A stretch of 64,000 nucleotides of DNA, taken from positions 124,001 through 188,000 of the forward strand of contig CAWCJS010000015.1 in NCBI GenBank assembly GCA_963795795.1, given 5' to 3'. The notes below the pieces were generated by a model. That model had not been told where the DNA came from. It did no database searches and was given only the letters and a program-made list of their open reading frames with translations. Positions 16,565-25,504 of the stretch are shown piece after piece (position 1 is the stretch's first letter; each line of letters opens with the position of its first letter). Origin of the DNA: Palsa-504 sp963795795 (GTDB lineage Bacteria > Actinomycetota > Actinomycetes > Streptosporangiales > Streptosporangiaceae). Made by a program: the position numbers and the translations under genes.

Positions 16565-18532
16565 GTGGCGACCTACCGGTACGGCCGGTACACCGACGGC
16601 CCGGACCCGCTCGCGCTCCCCTACGACGTGCGCGGTGCCGTCGACGAGATGGGCGACGCGATCCTCGCGGGGACCTCCCCCGCCGAAGCCCTGCGGGACC
16701 TGCTCAGGAATGGGCTGCCTGGAGGCCGGCGCGGCCTGGATGACCTGCTCCGCCGGGTCCGGGACCGGCAGCAGGAGATCCGCGGGCGCGGGCGCCTCGA
16801 CGGCATACTCGAGCAGGCCCGCGCGCTGCTCGACACCGCCATCGGGCAGGAGCGGGCCGAGCTGTTCCCCGATCCGAGCGACGAGGCCAGGATGCGGGAG
16901 GCGGATCTGGACGCCCTCCCGGCCGACACCGCGCAGGCGATCAGGCGGCTGTCCGACTACGACTGGCGCTCGCCGGCCGCGCGCCAGACCTTCGAGCGGC
17001 TCAGGGACCTGCTCCGCAGCGAGGTCCTGGACAGCCAGTTCCGCGGCATGCGCCAGGCCTTGAGCAGCCCCGACCCGCAGGCCATGCAGCGGGTCAAGGA
17101 CATGCTCGCCGACCTGAACGCGATGCTGGCGGCCGACGCGCGCGGGGAGCACACCCAGGCCGATTTCGACCAGTTCATGGAACGCTACGGCGACCTGTTT
17201 CCCGACCACCCGCGCAACCTCTCCGAACTCGTCGACTCCCTGGTCAGCCGGATGGCCGCGGCCGAAAGACTGCTCCGCTCGCTGACCCCGGAACAGCGCG
17301 AGGAGCTGGCCGGGCTGATGGCCAGTGCCCTCGACGACGCCGGGCTCGCCGCCGAGATGGCGGCGTTGGCCGACGCGCTGCGCGCCAGGCGCCCGGACCT
17401 GGACCGGGCGGGCATGATGGGCGGCGTCCAGATGTCCGGTGAGGATCCGCTCGGCCTGAGCGACGCCACCTCGGCCCTGGCCGAACTCGCCGACCTCGCC
17501 GAGCTGGAGAACTCGCTCGGCCAGGATTACCCGGGCGCGAGCCTGGACGACATCGACGAGGACGCGGTCCGGCGGGCGTTCGGCCGGCAGGCGGTGGACG
17601 ATATCGAGGCCCTCCGCCGCCTCGAGCGCGAGCTCGAGCGCCAGGGGTACCTGACCCGCAACGGCGGGCGCCTGGAGCTCACCCCCAAGGCCGTCCGCAG
17701 GCTCGGTGACACGGCGCTGCGCCGGATCTTCTCCGACATGGACTTCGGCCGCCGGGGCGGCGACCATGACCAGCGGGACGCCGGGCAGGCCGGCGAGCTC
17801 ACCGGGACCACCCGACCCTGGGAGTTCGGCGACGAGCAGCCGCTCGACGTCCCCGTCACGGTGCGGAACGCCCTGCTGCGGCACGCTCCTGGCCCGGACG
17901 GCCGGGTGAAACTCGCCGCGCGTGACTTCGAGGTCGCGGAGACCGAGCGGCGTACCGTGGCCGTAGTCTCCCTGCTCGTCGACCTGTCTTACTCGATGCA
18001 CCTGCGCGGGACCTGGGCGGTGGCCAAGCAGACGGCGCTCGCGTTGCACGCGCTGCTGCGCAGCAGGTTCCCGCAGGACGCCGTCCAGGTCGTGGGCTTT
18101 TCCAACTATGCGCGCGAACTGCGCGAGACCGACCTCGCCGGGCTCGGCTGGGACATGGTCCAGGGCACGAACCTGCACCACGCGCTGCTGCTCTCCGGCC
18201 GCCATATCGACCGGCACCCCGAGCACCAGCCGGTCGTCCTGATCGTGACCGACGGCGAGCCGACCGCTCACCTCCAGCGGGACGGGCGGTCCTGGTTCGA
18301 CTGGCCGCCCTCGCCGGAAACGCTCGAGCTCACCCTCGCGGAGGTGGATAAGATGACCCGCCGGCACGCCGCGCTGAATATATTCATGCTGGCGGACGAT
18401 GCACGGCTCAGCGCGTTCGTTGACAATGTGGCGAGAAGGAACGGGGGCCGGGTCCTGCAAGCGGCCCCCGAACGTCTCGGTGAGTACGTGATCCGGGACT
18501 TTCTTCGCACCCGCGCCGCCAACCGGCGGTAG
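16565..18532 (+). CDS. VWA-domain protein, partner of the AAA+ ATPase
   Basis: A 655-residue protein. The first 450 residues are helical and charged. The C-terminal third is a von Willebrand factor A domain with a MIDAS-type metal site: DLSYS (DxSxS) near residue 472, then a Thr in GTNLHHALL and an Asp in VTDGEPT. It starts at GTG 16565, only two bases after the ATPase stop, so the two are certainly cotranscribed. The pair resembles MoxR-VWA chaperone modules and cobalt/magnesium chelatase I+D halves. No signal peptide is seen, so it acts in the cytoplasm. The client protein is unknown. Confidence 0.88.
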   Translation: MATYRYGRYTDGPDPLALPYDVRGAVDEMGDAILAGTSPAEALRDLLRNGLPGGRRGLDDLLRRVRDRQQEIRGRGRLDGILEQARALLDTAIGQERAELFPDPSDEARMREADLDALPADTAQAIRRLSDYDWRSPAARQTFERLRDLLRSEVLDSQFRGMRQALSSPDPQAMQRVKDMLADLNAMLAADARGEHTQADFDQFMERYGDLFPDHPRNLSELVDSLVSRMAAAERLLRSLTPEQREELAGLMASALDDAGLAAEMAALADALRARRPDLDRAGMMGGVQMSGEDPLGLSDATSALAELADLAELENSLGQDYPGASLDDIDEDAVRRAFGRQAVDDIEALRRLERELERQGYLTRNGGRLELTPKAVRRLGDTALRRIFSDMDFGRRGGDHDQRDAGQAGELTGTTRPWEFGDEQPLDVPVTVRNALLRHAPGPDGRVKLAARDFEVAETERRTVAVVSLLVDLSYSMHLRGTWAVAKQTALALHALLRSRFPQDAVQVVGFSNYARELRETDLAGLGWDMVQGTNLHHALLLSGRHIDRHPEHQPVVLIVTDGEPTAHLQRDGRSWFDWPPSPETLELTLAEVDKMTRRHAALNIFMLADDARLSAFVDNVARRNGGRVLQAAPERLGEYVIRDFLRTRAANRR

Positions 18533-18642
18533 ATTCTCCTAGTCGGCTGAGGTTCTGACCCGTCGCAGCCGGCCCGTACCGTGGCGGCCGCGACCGGCGG
18601 CGCTAACACAGCTTTACGGCATTGCCCGCACAAGGAGGAATC

Positions 18643-18951
18643 GTGAGTTCAATGAGCGGATCAAGCTCGAGGTCGTCGGGCAGGACGATCCTCGCCGTGA
18701 TCCTGGGCGTCATCGCCCTGATTTTCGTCGTGGTCGCCGTCATCTACCTGGCCGAACCGGCCAAGTCGCTGCCCAGCTTCATCCCGGGTCACATCGCGGG
18801 ATCGACCGGGCACCACCCGCTGAAGGCCACCGGCTGCCTCGTGGTCGGCATCGTCTTCGCCGTTGGCGCCTGGTTTGCCCTCGCCTTCAAGCCCAAGCCG
18901 CAGGCTCCGGCTCAGAACGACCGGGAGAGCTCGCCCGCCGGGCGGAGCTGA
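18643..18951 (+). CDS. Small two-span membrane protein
   Basis: A 102-residue protein starting at GTG 18643 behind an excellent AAGGAGGAA site. After a Ser-rich N-terminus there are two hydrophobic helices (TILAVILGVIALIFVVVAVI and CLVVGIVFAVGAWFALAF) joined by a short loop containing SLPSFIPGHIAGSTGHHP. The tail is Pro/Lys-rich. This looks like a small actinobacterial inner-membrane protein of unknown role. A strong terminator follows. Confidence 0.75.
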   Translation: MSSMSGSSSRSSGRTILAVILGVIALIFVVVAVIYLAEPAKSLPSFIPGHIAGSTGHHPLKATGCLVVGIVFAVGAWFALAFKPKPQAPAQNDRESSPAGRS

Positions 18952-18972
18952 CTTCTCCTCGCCACGCGCATA

Positions 18973-19016
18973 GCGCCCGCGTCCCGCTCAGGCAGGACGC
19001 GGGCGCTTGGGTTTGG
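18973..19016 (+). terminator. Intrinsic terminator after the small membrane protein
   Basis: A 12-bp perfect stem, GCGCCCGCGTCC (18973-18984) pairing with GGACGCGGGCGC (18995-19006), has a 10-base loop and a short T/G tail. Confidence 0.85.
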
Positions 19017-19101
19017 TGAACCTAGCTGATCCGTCGACGACCTGAGAAACCCCCGGATAGCCTTCCACTGATGATTTACCGGGCCAGGGAGGCGGCTAAC
19101 C

Positions 19102-19953
19102 GTGGCAATACTCTCGCAGATCGCGCGCCGGGCCAGGCGGGTAGCCGGGGCAGCGGTGCAACCGCCGTACGTTGCGGCGGGTCACTTTTATAGCCCCCTG
19201 ACCTCCAAGTCCGACATCGAGCGGGCGCTGAAGACGTCGCCGTCGCTCTCGGGCATCGATCTGCGTGAGGGCGCTCAGCTCGACCTGCTCCGCACCATGG
19301 CCCCGCTGTGGCCGCAGCGCCCGCGAGGCCGGTATGACACGCCTGGGAACACCATGTTCCCGAGCAGCGACGCCGCCGTGCTTTCGGCGCTGATCCGGAT
19401 GGTCTCCCCGAAGCAGATCATCGAGGTCGGGTCGGGGTACTCATCCGCGGTTATGCTGGACACCCGCGACGAGGCGACGCAGCTCACGTTTGTCGAGCCG
19501 TATCCCGCGCGATTGCAGGGATTGATTCGCCCCGGTGACCAGAACTGGGAGCTGATCCAGTCCCCGGTCCAGGAGACCAAACTTGAGCTGTTCCGCCGCT
19601 TGCAGCGAGACGACATCCTTTTTATCGACAGCACGCACGTCATGAAGGCCGGCAGCGACGTTGGGTACCTACTCTTCCAGGTCCTGCCTAACCTGGCGAA
19701 CGGCGTCCTAGTGCACTTCCACGACATCTTCTACGCCGAGTACGGCCTCGGATACCAGGAGGGCTGGCTTGGCGAACACCGGGACTGGAACGAGGCATAC
19801 TGCCTCCAGGCGTTCCTGACGTATAGCTCAGGTTTCGAGATCGTCCTGTTTAACGATTACGTCTGGCAAATGCACAGTTCCATCGTGAAGCAGTACCTGC
19901 CCGAGACCCTAACGGAGCGGCCGGGAGGCATCTGGCTGCGCAAGATCACCTGA
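19102..19953 (+). CDS. Class I SAM-dependent methyltransferase
   Basis: A 283-residue protein of the Methyltransf_24 type. The SAM-binding glycine motif is in IIEVGSGYSSAVML (about residue 112), an acidic residue at the end of strand 2 is in LTFVEPYP, and strand 4 has DILFIDSTHVMKAGSD. The C-terminal part HFHDIFYAEYGLGY contains a possible metal-binding HFHD. GTG 19102 has a GGGAGG site upstream. Similar proteins occur in polysaccharide and secondary-metabolite loci, but this one stands apart from the cluster that begins 11 kb later. The substrate is unknown. Confidence 0.82.
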   Translation: MAILSQIARRARRVAGAAVQPPYVAAGHFYSPLTSKSDIERALKTSPSLSGIDLREGAQLDLLRTMAPLWPQRPRGRYDTPGNTMFPSSDAAVLSALIRMVSPKQIIEVGSGYSSAVMLDTRDEATQLTFVEPYPARLQGLIRPGDQNWELIQSPVQETKLELFRRLQRDDILFIDSTHVMKAGSDVGYLLFQVLPNLANGVLVHFHDIFYAEYGLGYQEGWLGEHRDWNEAYCLQAFLTYSSGFEIVLFNDYVWQMHSSIVKQYLPETLTERPGGIWLRKIT

Positions 19954-19970
19954 TCTGACGACCCAGGGTT

Positions 19971-21116
19971 TTACAGGGCCTGGCGCAGGTCGTCGATCAG
20001 GTCGTCGCAGTCCTCGATGCCGACCGAGAGCCGCACCAGGTCGGCCGGGACCTCGAGCGGCGATCCGGCGACCGAGGCGTGCGTCATCCGGGCCGGGTAC
20101 TCGATCAGCGACTCGACCCCGCCGAGCGACTCGCCCAGGGTGAATAGGCGCGTCCGGCCGCAGACCCGGACGGCCGCCTGCTCGCCACCGAAAACGCGGA
20201 ACGAGACCATCCCGCCGAACGCCCTCATCTGCTCCTGGGCGGTCTTGTGGCCGGGGTGGGAGGGCAGGCCCGGGTAGAACACCTCCGCGACCGCGGGATG
20301 CTCGGCCAGCATCTGCGCGACCCGCATAGCGTTGCGGCAATGCCGGTCCATCCGGGCCGCCAGCGTCTTGATGCCGCGCAGCGTGAGCCACGCGTCGAAG
20401 GGTCCGGGGACGCCCCCCGTGGAGTTCCTGGTGTAGTCGACCCGCTCCGCAAGATCGGAATCCGCGACGACGACCGCGCCGCCTACCACGTCAGAGTGGC
20501 CGCCCAGGTACTTCGTGGTGGAGTGCACCACGGCGTCGGCGCCGAGGGCGAGCGGCTGCTGCAGGTACGGCGACGCGAACGTGTTGTCCACTACCAGCAT
20601 CGCCCCGGCCTCGTGCGCGGCGTGGGCCAGCCCGCGGATGTCGGCGATGTTCAGCAGCGGATTGGTCGGCGTCTCGGCCCAGACGACTTTGACCGGGCGG
20701 GCGGCGAGCTGCTCGCGGACCGCGCCGAGGTCGGCCATGGGGACCACGCTATGGCTCAGCCCCCAGCCGGTCAGCACCCGGGCGAACAGCCGGTAGGTCC
20801 CCCCGTAGGCGTCGTCGGGGACCAGGACGTGGTCGCCGGGGGAGCAGACCGTCCTGAGCAGAGCATCCTCGGCGGCCAGGCCGGAGGAGAAGGCGAGCGC
20901 GGCCGGGCCGTCCTCGAGCGCGGCCAGGCACTGCTCCAGGGCCGTCCTGGTCGGGTTGCCGGAGCGGGAGTACTCGTACCCTCCGCGCAGCCCGCCAACT
21001 CCGTCCTGCTTGTACGTGGAAACCTGGTAGATCGGGGGCACCACGGCCCCGGTGAGCGGGTCAGGCTCCTGGCCCGCGTGAATGGCCAAGGTCTCGAACC
21101 CGTCGTGGCTGGTCAT
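19971..21116 (-). CDS. metB: Cystathionine gamma-synthase
   Basis: A PLP enzyme of the Cys/Met metabolism family, 381 residues. The PLP-binding lysine lies in STTKYLGGHSDV near residue 205, with conserved NPTRTALEQCLAALE and SGLAAEDALL upstream. In actinobacteria this member condenses O-succinyl- or O-acetyl-homoserine with cysteine (trans-sulfuration) or acts as cystathionine gamma-lyase; sequence alone does not separate them. It follows cbs by 22 bases on the same strand, giving a compact two-gene trans-sulfuration operon that links homocysteine and cysteine pools. Confidence 0.9.
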   Translation of the reverse strand: MTSHDGFETLAIHAGQEPDPLTGAVVPPIYQVSTYKQDGVGGLRGGYEYSRSGNPTRTALEQCLAALEDGPAALAFSSGLAAEDALLRTVCSPGDHVLVPDDAYGGTYRLFARVLTGWGLSHSVVPMADLGAVREQLAARPVKVVWAETPTNPLLNIADIRGLAHAAHEAGAMLVVDNTFASPYLQQPLALGADAVVHSTTKYLGGHSDVVGGAVVVADSDLAERVDYTRNSTGGVPGPFDAWLTLRGIKTLAARMDRHCRNAMRVAQMLAEHPAVAEVFYPGLPSHPGHKTAQEQMRAFGGMVSFRVFGGEQAAVRVCGRTRLFTLGESLGGVESLIEYPARMTHASVAGSPLEVPADLVRLSVGIEDCDDLIDDLRQAL

Positions 21117-21138
21117 ACGTCCATCCCTCCCGTATGTC

Positions 21139-22515
21139 TTAGCTGCCTGCGGCCAGGAAGGTCAGCACGTCCTGCCGGGTGAGCAGCCCGGACGGCTTCC
21201 CGTTCACGTGAACCACCGCGGCGCCGGCCTTCTCCAGGGCCAGGACCGCGCGCGAGACCGGCTCGCCCGAGCCGACGGTGGGCAGCGGCGGCGACATGTG
21301 CCCGCCGACCGGATCGGACGGCCTGGCCGTGCCCGCCACCAGCGCGTCCAGCAGGTCGCGCTCCACAACCGATCCGACCACCTCGGCGGCCATCAGCGGA
21401 GGCTCCTCCTTGACGACCGGGAGCTGCGACACGTCGTACTCGCGGAGCAGGGCGATGGCCGCGCCGACACTTTCCTCCGGGTGCACGTGGACGAGCTCGG
21501 GCAGGCCGCGATCCCTCCTGGCCAGGACGTCGGCCACGAGCGGTTCGGTCGTCTGGGCGGAGAGGAAGCCGTAATCGGACATCCATTCGTCGTTGAAGAT
21601 CTTGGACAGGTAACCGCGTCCGCCGTCGGGCAGCAGGACGACGATCACCGCGCCCGGTCCGGCCGCCGCCGCGACCCGCAGCGCGGCCGCCACGGCCAGC
21701 CCCGACGAGCCGCCGGTCAGCAGGGCTTCCTCGCGGGCCAGGCGCCGCGTCATACCGAACGATTCAGCGTCGGTGACCGCGATGATCTCATCGCACACCG
21801 ACGGGTCGTAGGTGGCCGGCCAGATATCCTCGCCCACGCCCTCGACCAGGTACGGGCGCCCGGACCCGCCCGAGTAGACCGAGCCCTCCGGGTCGGCGCC
21901 GATGACCCGCACCGCGCCGCCGGATACCTCCTTCAGGTACCTGCCCGTGCCCGTGATGGTGCCGCCGGTGCCGATCCCCGCCACGAAGTGGGTCACCGTG
22001 CCGTCCGTCTGCGACCAGACCTCCGGTCCGGTGGTGGCGTAGTGGGAGGCGGGGTTCTCCTGGTTCGCGTACTGATCGGGCTGCCACCCGCCGGGTATCT
22101 CGGCGGCCATCCGGCGTGCGACGCTGTAGTAGGAATCCGGGTGATCGGGCGCGACCGTGCCCGGGCACACCACCACGTCGGCGCCGTACGCGCGCAGCAC
22201 CGCGATCTTGTCCTGCGCCACCTTGTCCGGGCAGACGAAGACGCACCGGTAGCCGCGTTCGGCCGCAACGATGGCGAGCCCGGCTCCGGTGTTACCCGAG
22301 GTCGGCTCCACGATCGTGCCGCCCGGGGTTAGCTGTCCCGAGGCCTCCGCGGCCGCGATCATCCGCAGCGCGATGCGATCCTTGACCGAGCCGCCCGGGT
22401 TGAAGTACTCCACCTTGGCCAGCACCTGCGACCCGGGCATCCCCCTGGTCACCGATCGCAGCCGAAGCAGCGGGGTGTTCCCCACCAGTTCGGCCAGTGA
22501 GTCATATACCTGCAT
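21139..22515 (-). CDS. cbs: Cystathionine beta-synthase with CBS-domain pair
   Basis: A PLP enzyme of 458 residues that joins serine and homocysteine to form cystathionine. The catalytic domain has the PLP lysine in GSVKDRIALRM near residue 44, the phosphate/substrate loop PTSGNTG near 70, and GTGGTITG near 185. Two CBS motifs (about residues 335-455) follow and probably provide regulation by nucleotide or SAM binding. ATG 22515 is the start. It is first in an operon with metB and divergent from a thiolase gene. Confidence 0.92.
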   Translation of the reverse strand: MQVYDSLAELVGNTPLLRLRSVTRGMPGSQVLAKVEYFNPGGSVKDRIALRMIAAAEASGQLTPGGTIVEPTSGNTGAGLAIVAAERGYRCVFVCPDKVAQDKIAVLRAYGADVVVCPGTVAPDHPDSYYSVARRMAAEIPGGWQPDQYANQENPASHYATTGPEVWSQTDGTVTHFVAGIGTGGTITGTGRYLKEVSGGAVRVIGADPEGSVYSGGSGRPYLVEGVGEDIWPATYDPSVCDEIIAVTDAESFGMTRRLAREEALLTGGSSGLAVAAALRVAAAAGPGAVIVVLLPDGGRGYLSKIFNDEWMSDYGFLSAQTTEPLVADVLARRDRGLPELVHVHPEESVGAAIALLREYDVSQLPVVKEEPPLMAAEVVGSVVERDLLDALVAGTARPSDPVGGHMSPPLPTVGSGEPVSRAVLALEKAGAAVVHVNGKPSGLLTRQDVLTFLAAGS

Positions 22516-22632
22516 GGTTGTCCTCTTCCTGGCTGGACCGACGCTATCCGATCCCGGGCGGTGCCCGCGGCCTTCCGGGCGCAGCAGCCAGGGGCATACT
22601 CTGGAGTAACCCTATGCGAGGAGGCCGGTGCC

Positions 22633-23853
22633 ATGCCCGAAGCTGTGATCGTCGCCACCGCGCGGTCCCCCATCGGCCGGGCGTTCAAGGGCTCACTCAT
22701 CGGCATCCGGCCCGACGACCTGACCGCGCAGCTGGTGACCGCGGCCCTGGCCCAGGTGCCGCAGCTCGATCCCGCCGATATCGGCGACCTGATCCTGGGC
22801 TGCGGGCTGCCCGGCGGCGAGCAGGGGTTCAACATGGCCCGCGTGGTCGCGATCATGCTCGGGCACGACCACCTGCCGGGAACCACGGTCAACCGGTACT
22901 GCTCATCGTCGCTGCAGACCACCCGGATGGCCTTCCACGCGATCAAGGCGGGCGAGGGCGACGCGTACATCTCGGCCGGCGTCGAGTGCGTGAGCAGGTT
23001 CGTCAAGGGAAACAGCGATTCGCTGCCCGATACCCGCAACCCCCTGTTCGCCGGCGCGCACCAGCGAAGCGAGCGGGCCAGCGCCGGGGAGGCCGGGCCA
23101 TGGCACGATCCGCGTGACGACGGCCTGCTCCCCGACGTCTACATCGCGATGGGCGAGACGGCCGAGAACGTGGCCCAGATACGCGGGATCAGCCGCCAGG
23201 AGCAGGACGAGTTCGGCGCGCGCTCGCAGAACCTGGCGGAAAAGGCCATCGCCGACGGCTTCTGGCAGCGTGAGATCACCCCGGTGACCATGCCCGACGG
23301 CACGGTGGTCACGGCCGACGACGGTCCTCGCCCGGGCACGACGGTCGAGAAGCTCGCTACGCTCGCACCGGCGTTCCGCCCGGACGGCACCGTGACCGCG
23401 GGAAACTGCTGCCCGCTCAACGACGGCGCCGCCGCGGTCATCGTGATGAGCGACGTCAAGGCCGCCGAACTCGGCATCACGCCGCTGGCGCGGATCGTGG
23501 CCTCCGGCGTGAGCGCGCTGTCCCCGGAGATCATGGGCCTGGGCCCGGTGGCGGCGTCGCGGCAGGCGCTCGGGCGGGCCGGGATGGCGATCAGCGACAT
23601 CGACTTGGTCGAGATCAACGAGGCCTTCGCGGCTCAGGTCATCCCGTCCTACCGCGACCTGGGCATCGATATCGCCCGGCTCAACGTCAACGGCGGGGCC
23701 ATCGCCGTCGGGCATCCGTTCGGCATGACCGGGGCCCGCATCACCACCACCCTGCTGAACAGCCTGCAATTCCACGACGTGACGCTCGGGCTGGAGACCA
23801 TGTGCGTGGGCGGCGGCCAGGGCATGGCGATGATCTTCGAGCGGCTCAGCTGA
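22633..23853 (+). CDS. Acetyl-CoA C-acyltransferase (thiolase)
   Basis: A 406-residue thiolase, probably tetrameric and cytoplasmic, acting in beta-oxidation or in acetoacetyl-CoA metabolism. The acylated cysteine lies in NRYCSSSLQT near residue 90, the catalytic NEAFA near 330 and His in GHPFGMTGAR, and the second catalytic Cys in CVGGGQGMA near 393. ATG 22633 follows a GAGGAGG site; a longer reading from 22561 would add non-conserved residues. It stands alone, divergent from cbs. Confidence 0.93.
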   Translation: MPEAVIVATARSPIGRAFKGSLIGIRPDDLTAQLVTAALAQVPQLDPADIGDLILGCGLPGGEQGFNMARVVAIMLGHDHLPGTTVNRYCSSSLQTTRMAFHAIKAGEGDAYISAGVECVSRFVKGNSDSLPDTRNPLFAGAHQRSERASAGEAGPWHDPRDDGLLPDVYIAMGETAENVAQIRGISRQEQDEFGARSQNLAEKAIADGFWQREITPVTMPDGTVVTADDGPRPGTTVEKLATLAPAFRPDGTVTAGNCCPLNDGAAAVIVMSDVKAAELGITPLARIVASGVSALSPEIMGLGPVAASRQALGRAGMAISDIDLVEINEAFAAQVIPSYRDLGIDIARLNVNGGAIAVGHPFGMTGARITTTLLNSLQFHDVTLGLETMCVGGGQGMAMIFERLS

Positions 23854-23935
23854 ACATTTGGTTGCCATCAGGGGGTTGCCAGGCGGCTTGGGATAAGGCA
23901 ATCTCAAGCTCAAGAGGAGTCTCCTGGAGGTGCCC

Positions 23936-24169
23936 GTGTCCCTGAGCCACTCACCGAATATGCACAAGAGCCTGATCGCCCGCATTCCGGTCGTCACCGG
24001 CCGTGACCTCGCTGAGTGGTTCCATCGCCTCGAATCTGGCCCCGCGTTCCTCCGCCGCGAAGAACGCGCGGTCTGGCTGGCCGACGACGCCGGCATCTCC
24101 CATGGGTACGCCTACGCGATCGTGCACGAATACGAGATGCGTAGGCGCCTGCGTCTTAACGGAGCGTAA
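23936..24169 (+). CDS. Small DUF4287-like protein
   Basis: A 77-residue protein. The stretch GRDLAEWFHRL then AVWLADDAGISHGYAYAIVH matches the pattern of DUF4287, whose members carry a GxxxxEW helix and a GHGYA motif. The function is unknown. GTG 23936 is five bases after a GGAGG site; GTG at 23930 and ATG at 23960 are alternatives. It is a single gene followed by a hairpin. Confidence 0.65.
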   Translation: MSLSHSPNMHKSLIARIPVVTGRDLAEWFHRLESGPAFLRREERAVWLADDAGISHGYAYAIVHEYEMRRRLRLNGA

Positions 24170-24188
24170 CCGCACCCGCACGTCATTA

Positions 24189-24214
24189 CCGGCTTCTGGC
24201 GAAGCCGGCGTCGG
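24189..24214 (+). terminator. Hairpin after the DUF4287-like gene
   Basis: CCGGCTTC (24189-24196) and GAAGCCGG (24201-24208) form a perfect 8-bp stem with a 4-base loop, 20 bases after the stop codon; T-richness after it is weak. The remaining sequence to 24482 holds no gene I can support. Confidence 0.55.
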
Positions 24215-24482
24215 TTCTTGTCTCACGCCCGCGGGCAGGCCGGTCGGCTTGCCTGCCGTGCACCGCCGCGGTGATGCCAAGCGCGGGCCTGGCGCGACCG
24301 GAGTCGCCCGACCCACGGCCGGGCAGCAATTCGGATATATCCTGATTTGCCCGTACAAAAATAAGCCATAACTGTCATGCAGATATCTGCGGTCCGGTCT
24401 CTCCGCATGATCAGGAAACCCGAATCTTTTCCCTTATCGGGCATATTGGGCAATTGCCCGATCGAGGCACGATCACCAATAG

Positions 24483-24556
24483 TGCCCCCGGTCGGAGTCG
24501 AACCGACACTGGGGACCCTTTTAGGGGGTCGGCCTCTTCCCTTGGGCTACGGGGGC
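24483..24556 (-). tRNA. tRNA with atypical anticodon loop (reads UAA; identity uncertain)
   Basis: The minus strand folds into a full cloverleaf of 74 nt without encoded CCA. The acceptor stem GCCCCCG/CGGGGGC has 7 bp, the T arm GTCGG-TTCGACT-CCGAC has 5 bp, and the anticodon stem GACCC/GGGTC has 5 bp. The D stem GCCC/AGGC has one mismatch, and the variable loop is short. The anticodon loop is CCTAAAA: position 33 is C rather than the near-universal U, and positions 34-36 read UAA (Leu, UUA codons). Yet tRNA-Leu normally has a long variable arm, absent here. It is therefore a real tRNA-like gene whose charging and decoding cannot be assigned with confidence. Confidence 0.8.
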
Positions 24557-24679
24557 GGCCCCATAATACCGCCTCGGCCAATTCCCGAACAGGAGGGTAA
24601 CAAGGACAATTCTTGTCCAACCGGCATGGCATTCAAGAAAGAAATGCGGACAGTAACAAGTTCATGATCAACATTAGCG

Positions 24680-25504
24680 TTAAGTAATCGCGCCGGGGCT
24701 TTCCGGATCTGCAGCCGTGCGGGCGCGGGTGAATATGCCATCCAGCATGGCGGGGGTAACGCGGCCAGTGAACGTGTTTTGCTGGCTGGGGTGATAGCAG
24801 CCGATCAGCAGCACGCCGCCCGGCCCTGCGCGGGTGGCGAGGCGTATCTCGGCGCCGTGGCCGAACGCCGGCCGCGGTCGCGGCAGCAGGAAACCGCACT
24901 GGCCCAGCACCGGCCAGAGCGCCTGCCAGGCGAACCCGCCGAGGCACACGATGACGCGCAGGTCCGCGGCCACCAGCCGGAGTTCGGCGACCAGCCACGG
25001 CGCGCACGCGTCCCGCTCGCCTGGTTCTGGCTTATTGTCCGGCGGGGCGCAGCGGACGGCCGCCACCATCCTGGTGTCCACCAGGCGCTGGCCATCGTCC
25101 AGTGCGACGCTGGTCGGCTGGGTGGCCAGGCCGCACCGGTACAGCGAGGCGAACAGGACATCCCCGCTGCGATCGCCGGTGAAGATCCGGCCGGTACGGT
25201 TCCCGCCGTGCGCCGCCGGGGCCAGGCCGACGATCAGCAGGCGCGGCCGGTCCGATCCCCAGCCCGGGATGGGCCGGCCCCAGTAGCGTTCGCCCCGAAA
25301 CGCCCGGCGCGGGGCGGCGGCCACCTCCTCCCGCCAGGCGACCAGCCTCGGACACGCGCGGCAGACGGACTCCCGCGCGGTGAGCTCACGGAGCGTGGCG
25401 GCGCTGCGGGCCAGTTCGGTAACCTCCGCCGCGCGGTGCGCGACCGGCGTATCCGGCCCGGCCGGATCGGATGGCCAGCCGTCCCTTACGCCCGTGGGGT
25501 CAGC
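24680..25504 (-). CDS. Family 5 uracil-DNA glycosylase (UdgB type)
   Basis: An iron-sulfur DNA-repair glycosylase that removes uracil, and in this family also hypoxanthine and other deaminated bases. The first active-site motif is GLAPAAHGGNRTGR, characteristic of family 5 in lacking the usual catalytic Asp, and the second is CYHPSQQNTFTGR. Cysteines in the N-terminal CRACPRL segment and later in the chain fit [4Fe-4S] ligands. I place the start at GTG 25504, overlapping the ppx stop region; an in-frame ATG at 25552 would add 16 residues. It is the last gene of the eno-ftsB-DUF501-ppx series. Confidence 0.88.
   Translation of the reverse strand, partial: ADPTGVRDGWPSDPAGPDTPVAHRAAEVTELARSAATLRELTARESVCRACPRLVAWREEVAAAPRRAFRGERYWGRPIPGWGSDRPRLLIVGLAPAAHGGNRTGRIFTGDRSGDVLFASLYRCGLATQPTSVALDDGQRLVDTRMVAAVRCAPPDNKPEPGERDACAPWLVAELRLVAADLRVIVCLGGFAWQALWPVLGQCGFLLPRPRPAFGHGAEIRLATRAGPGGVLLIGCYHPSQQNTFTGRVTPAMLDGIFTRARTAADPESPGAIT

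Noticed and set aside
15908..18460. Very long antisense reading frame (850 codons) opposite the AAA+/VWA genes
   Set aside because: It mirrors the G/C third-position bias of the real genes, has Arg/Pro/Gly-rich low-complexity translation and no motifs; the opposite strand encodes recognisable domains.
20400..22560. Riboswitch (SAM or cobalamin) ahead of the cbs-metB operon
   Set aside because: The 117-base spacer to the thiolase gene is too short and shows no recognisable conserved riboswitch core.
24300..24680. Integration site with a mobile element at the tRNA
   Set aside because: No integrase, no duplicated tRNA 3' end and no change of gene content next to the tRNA.
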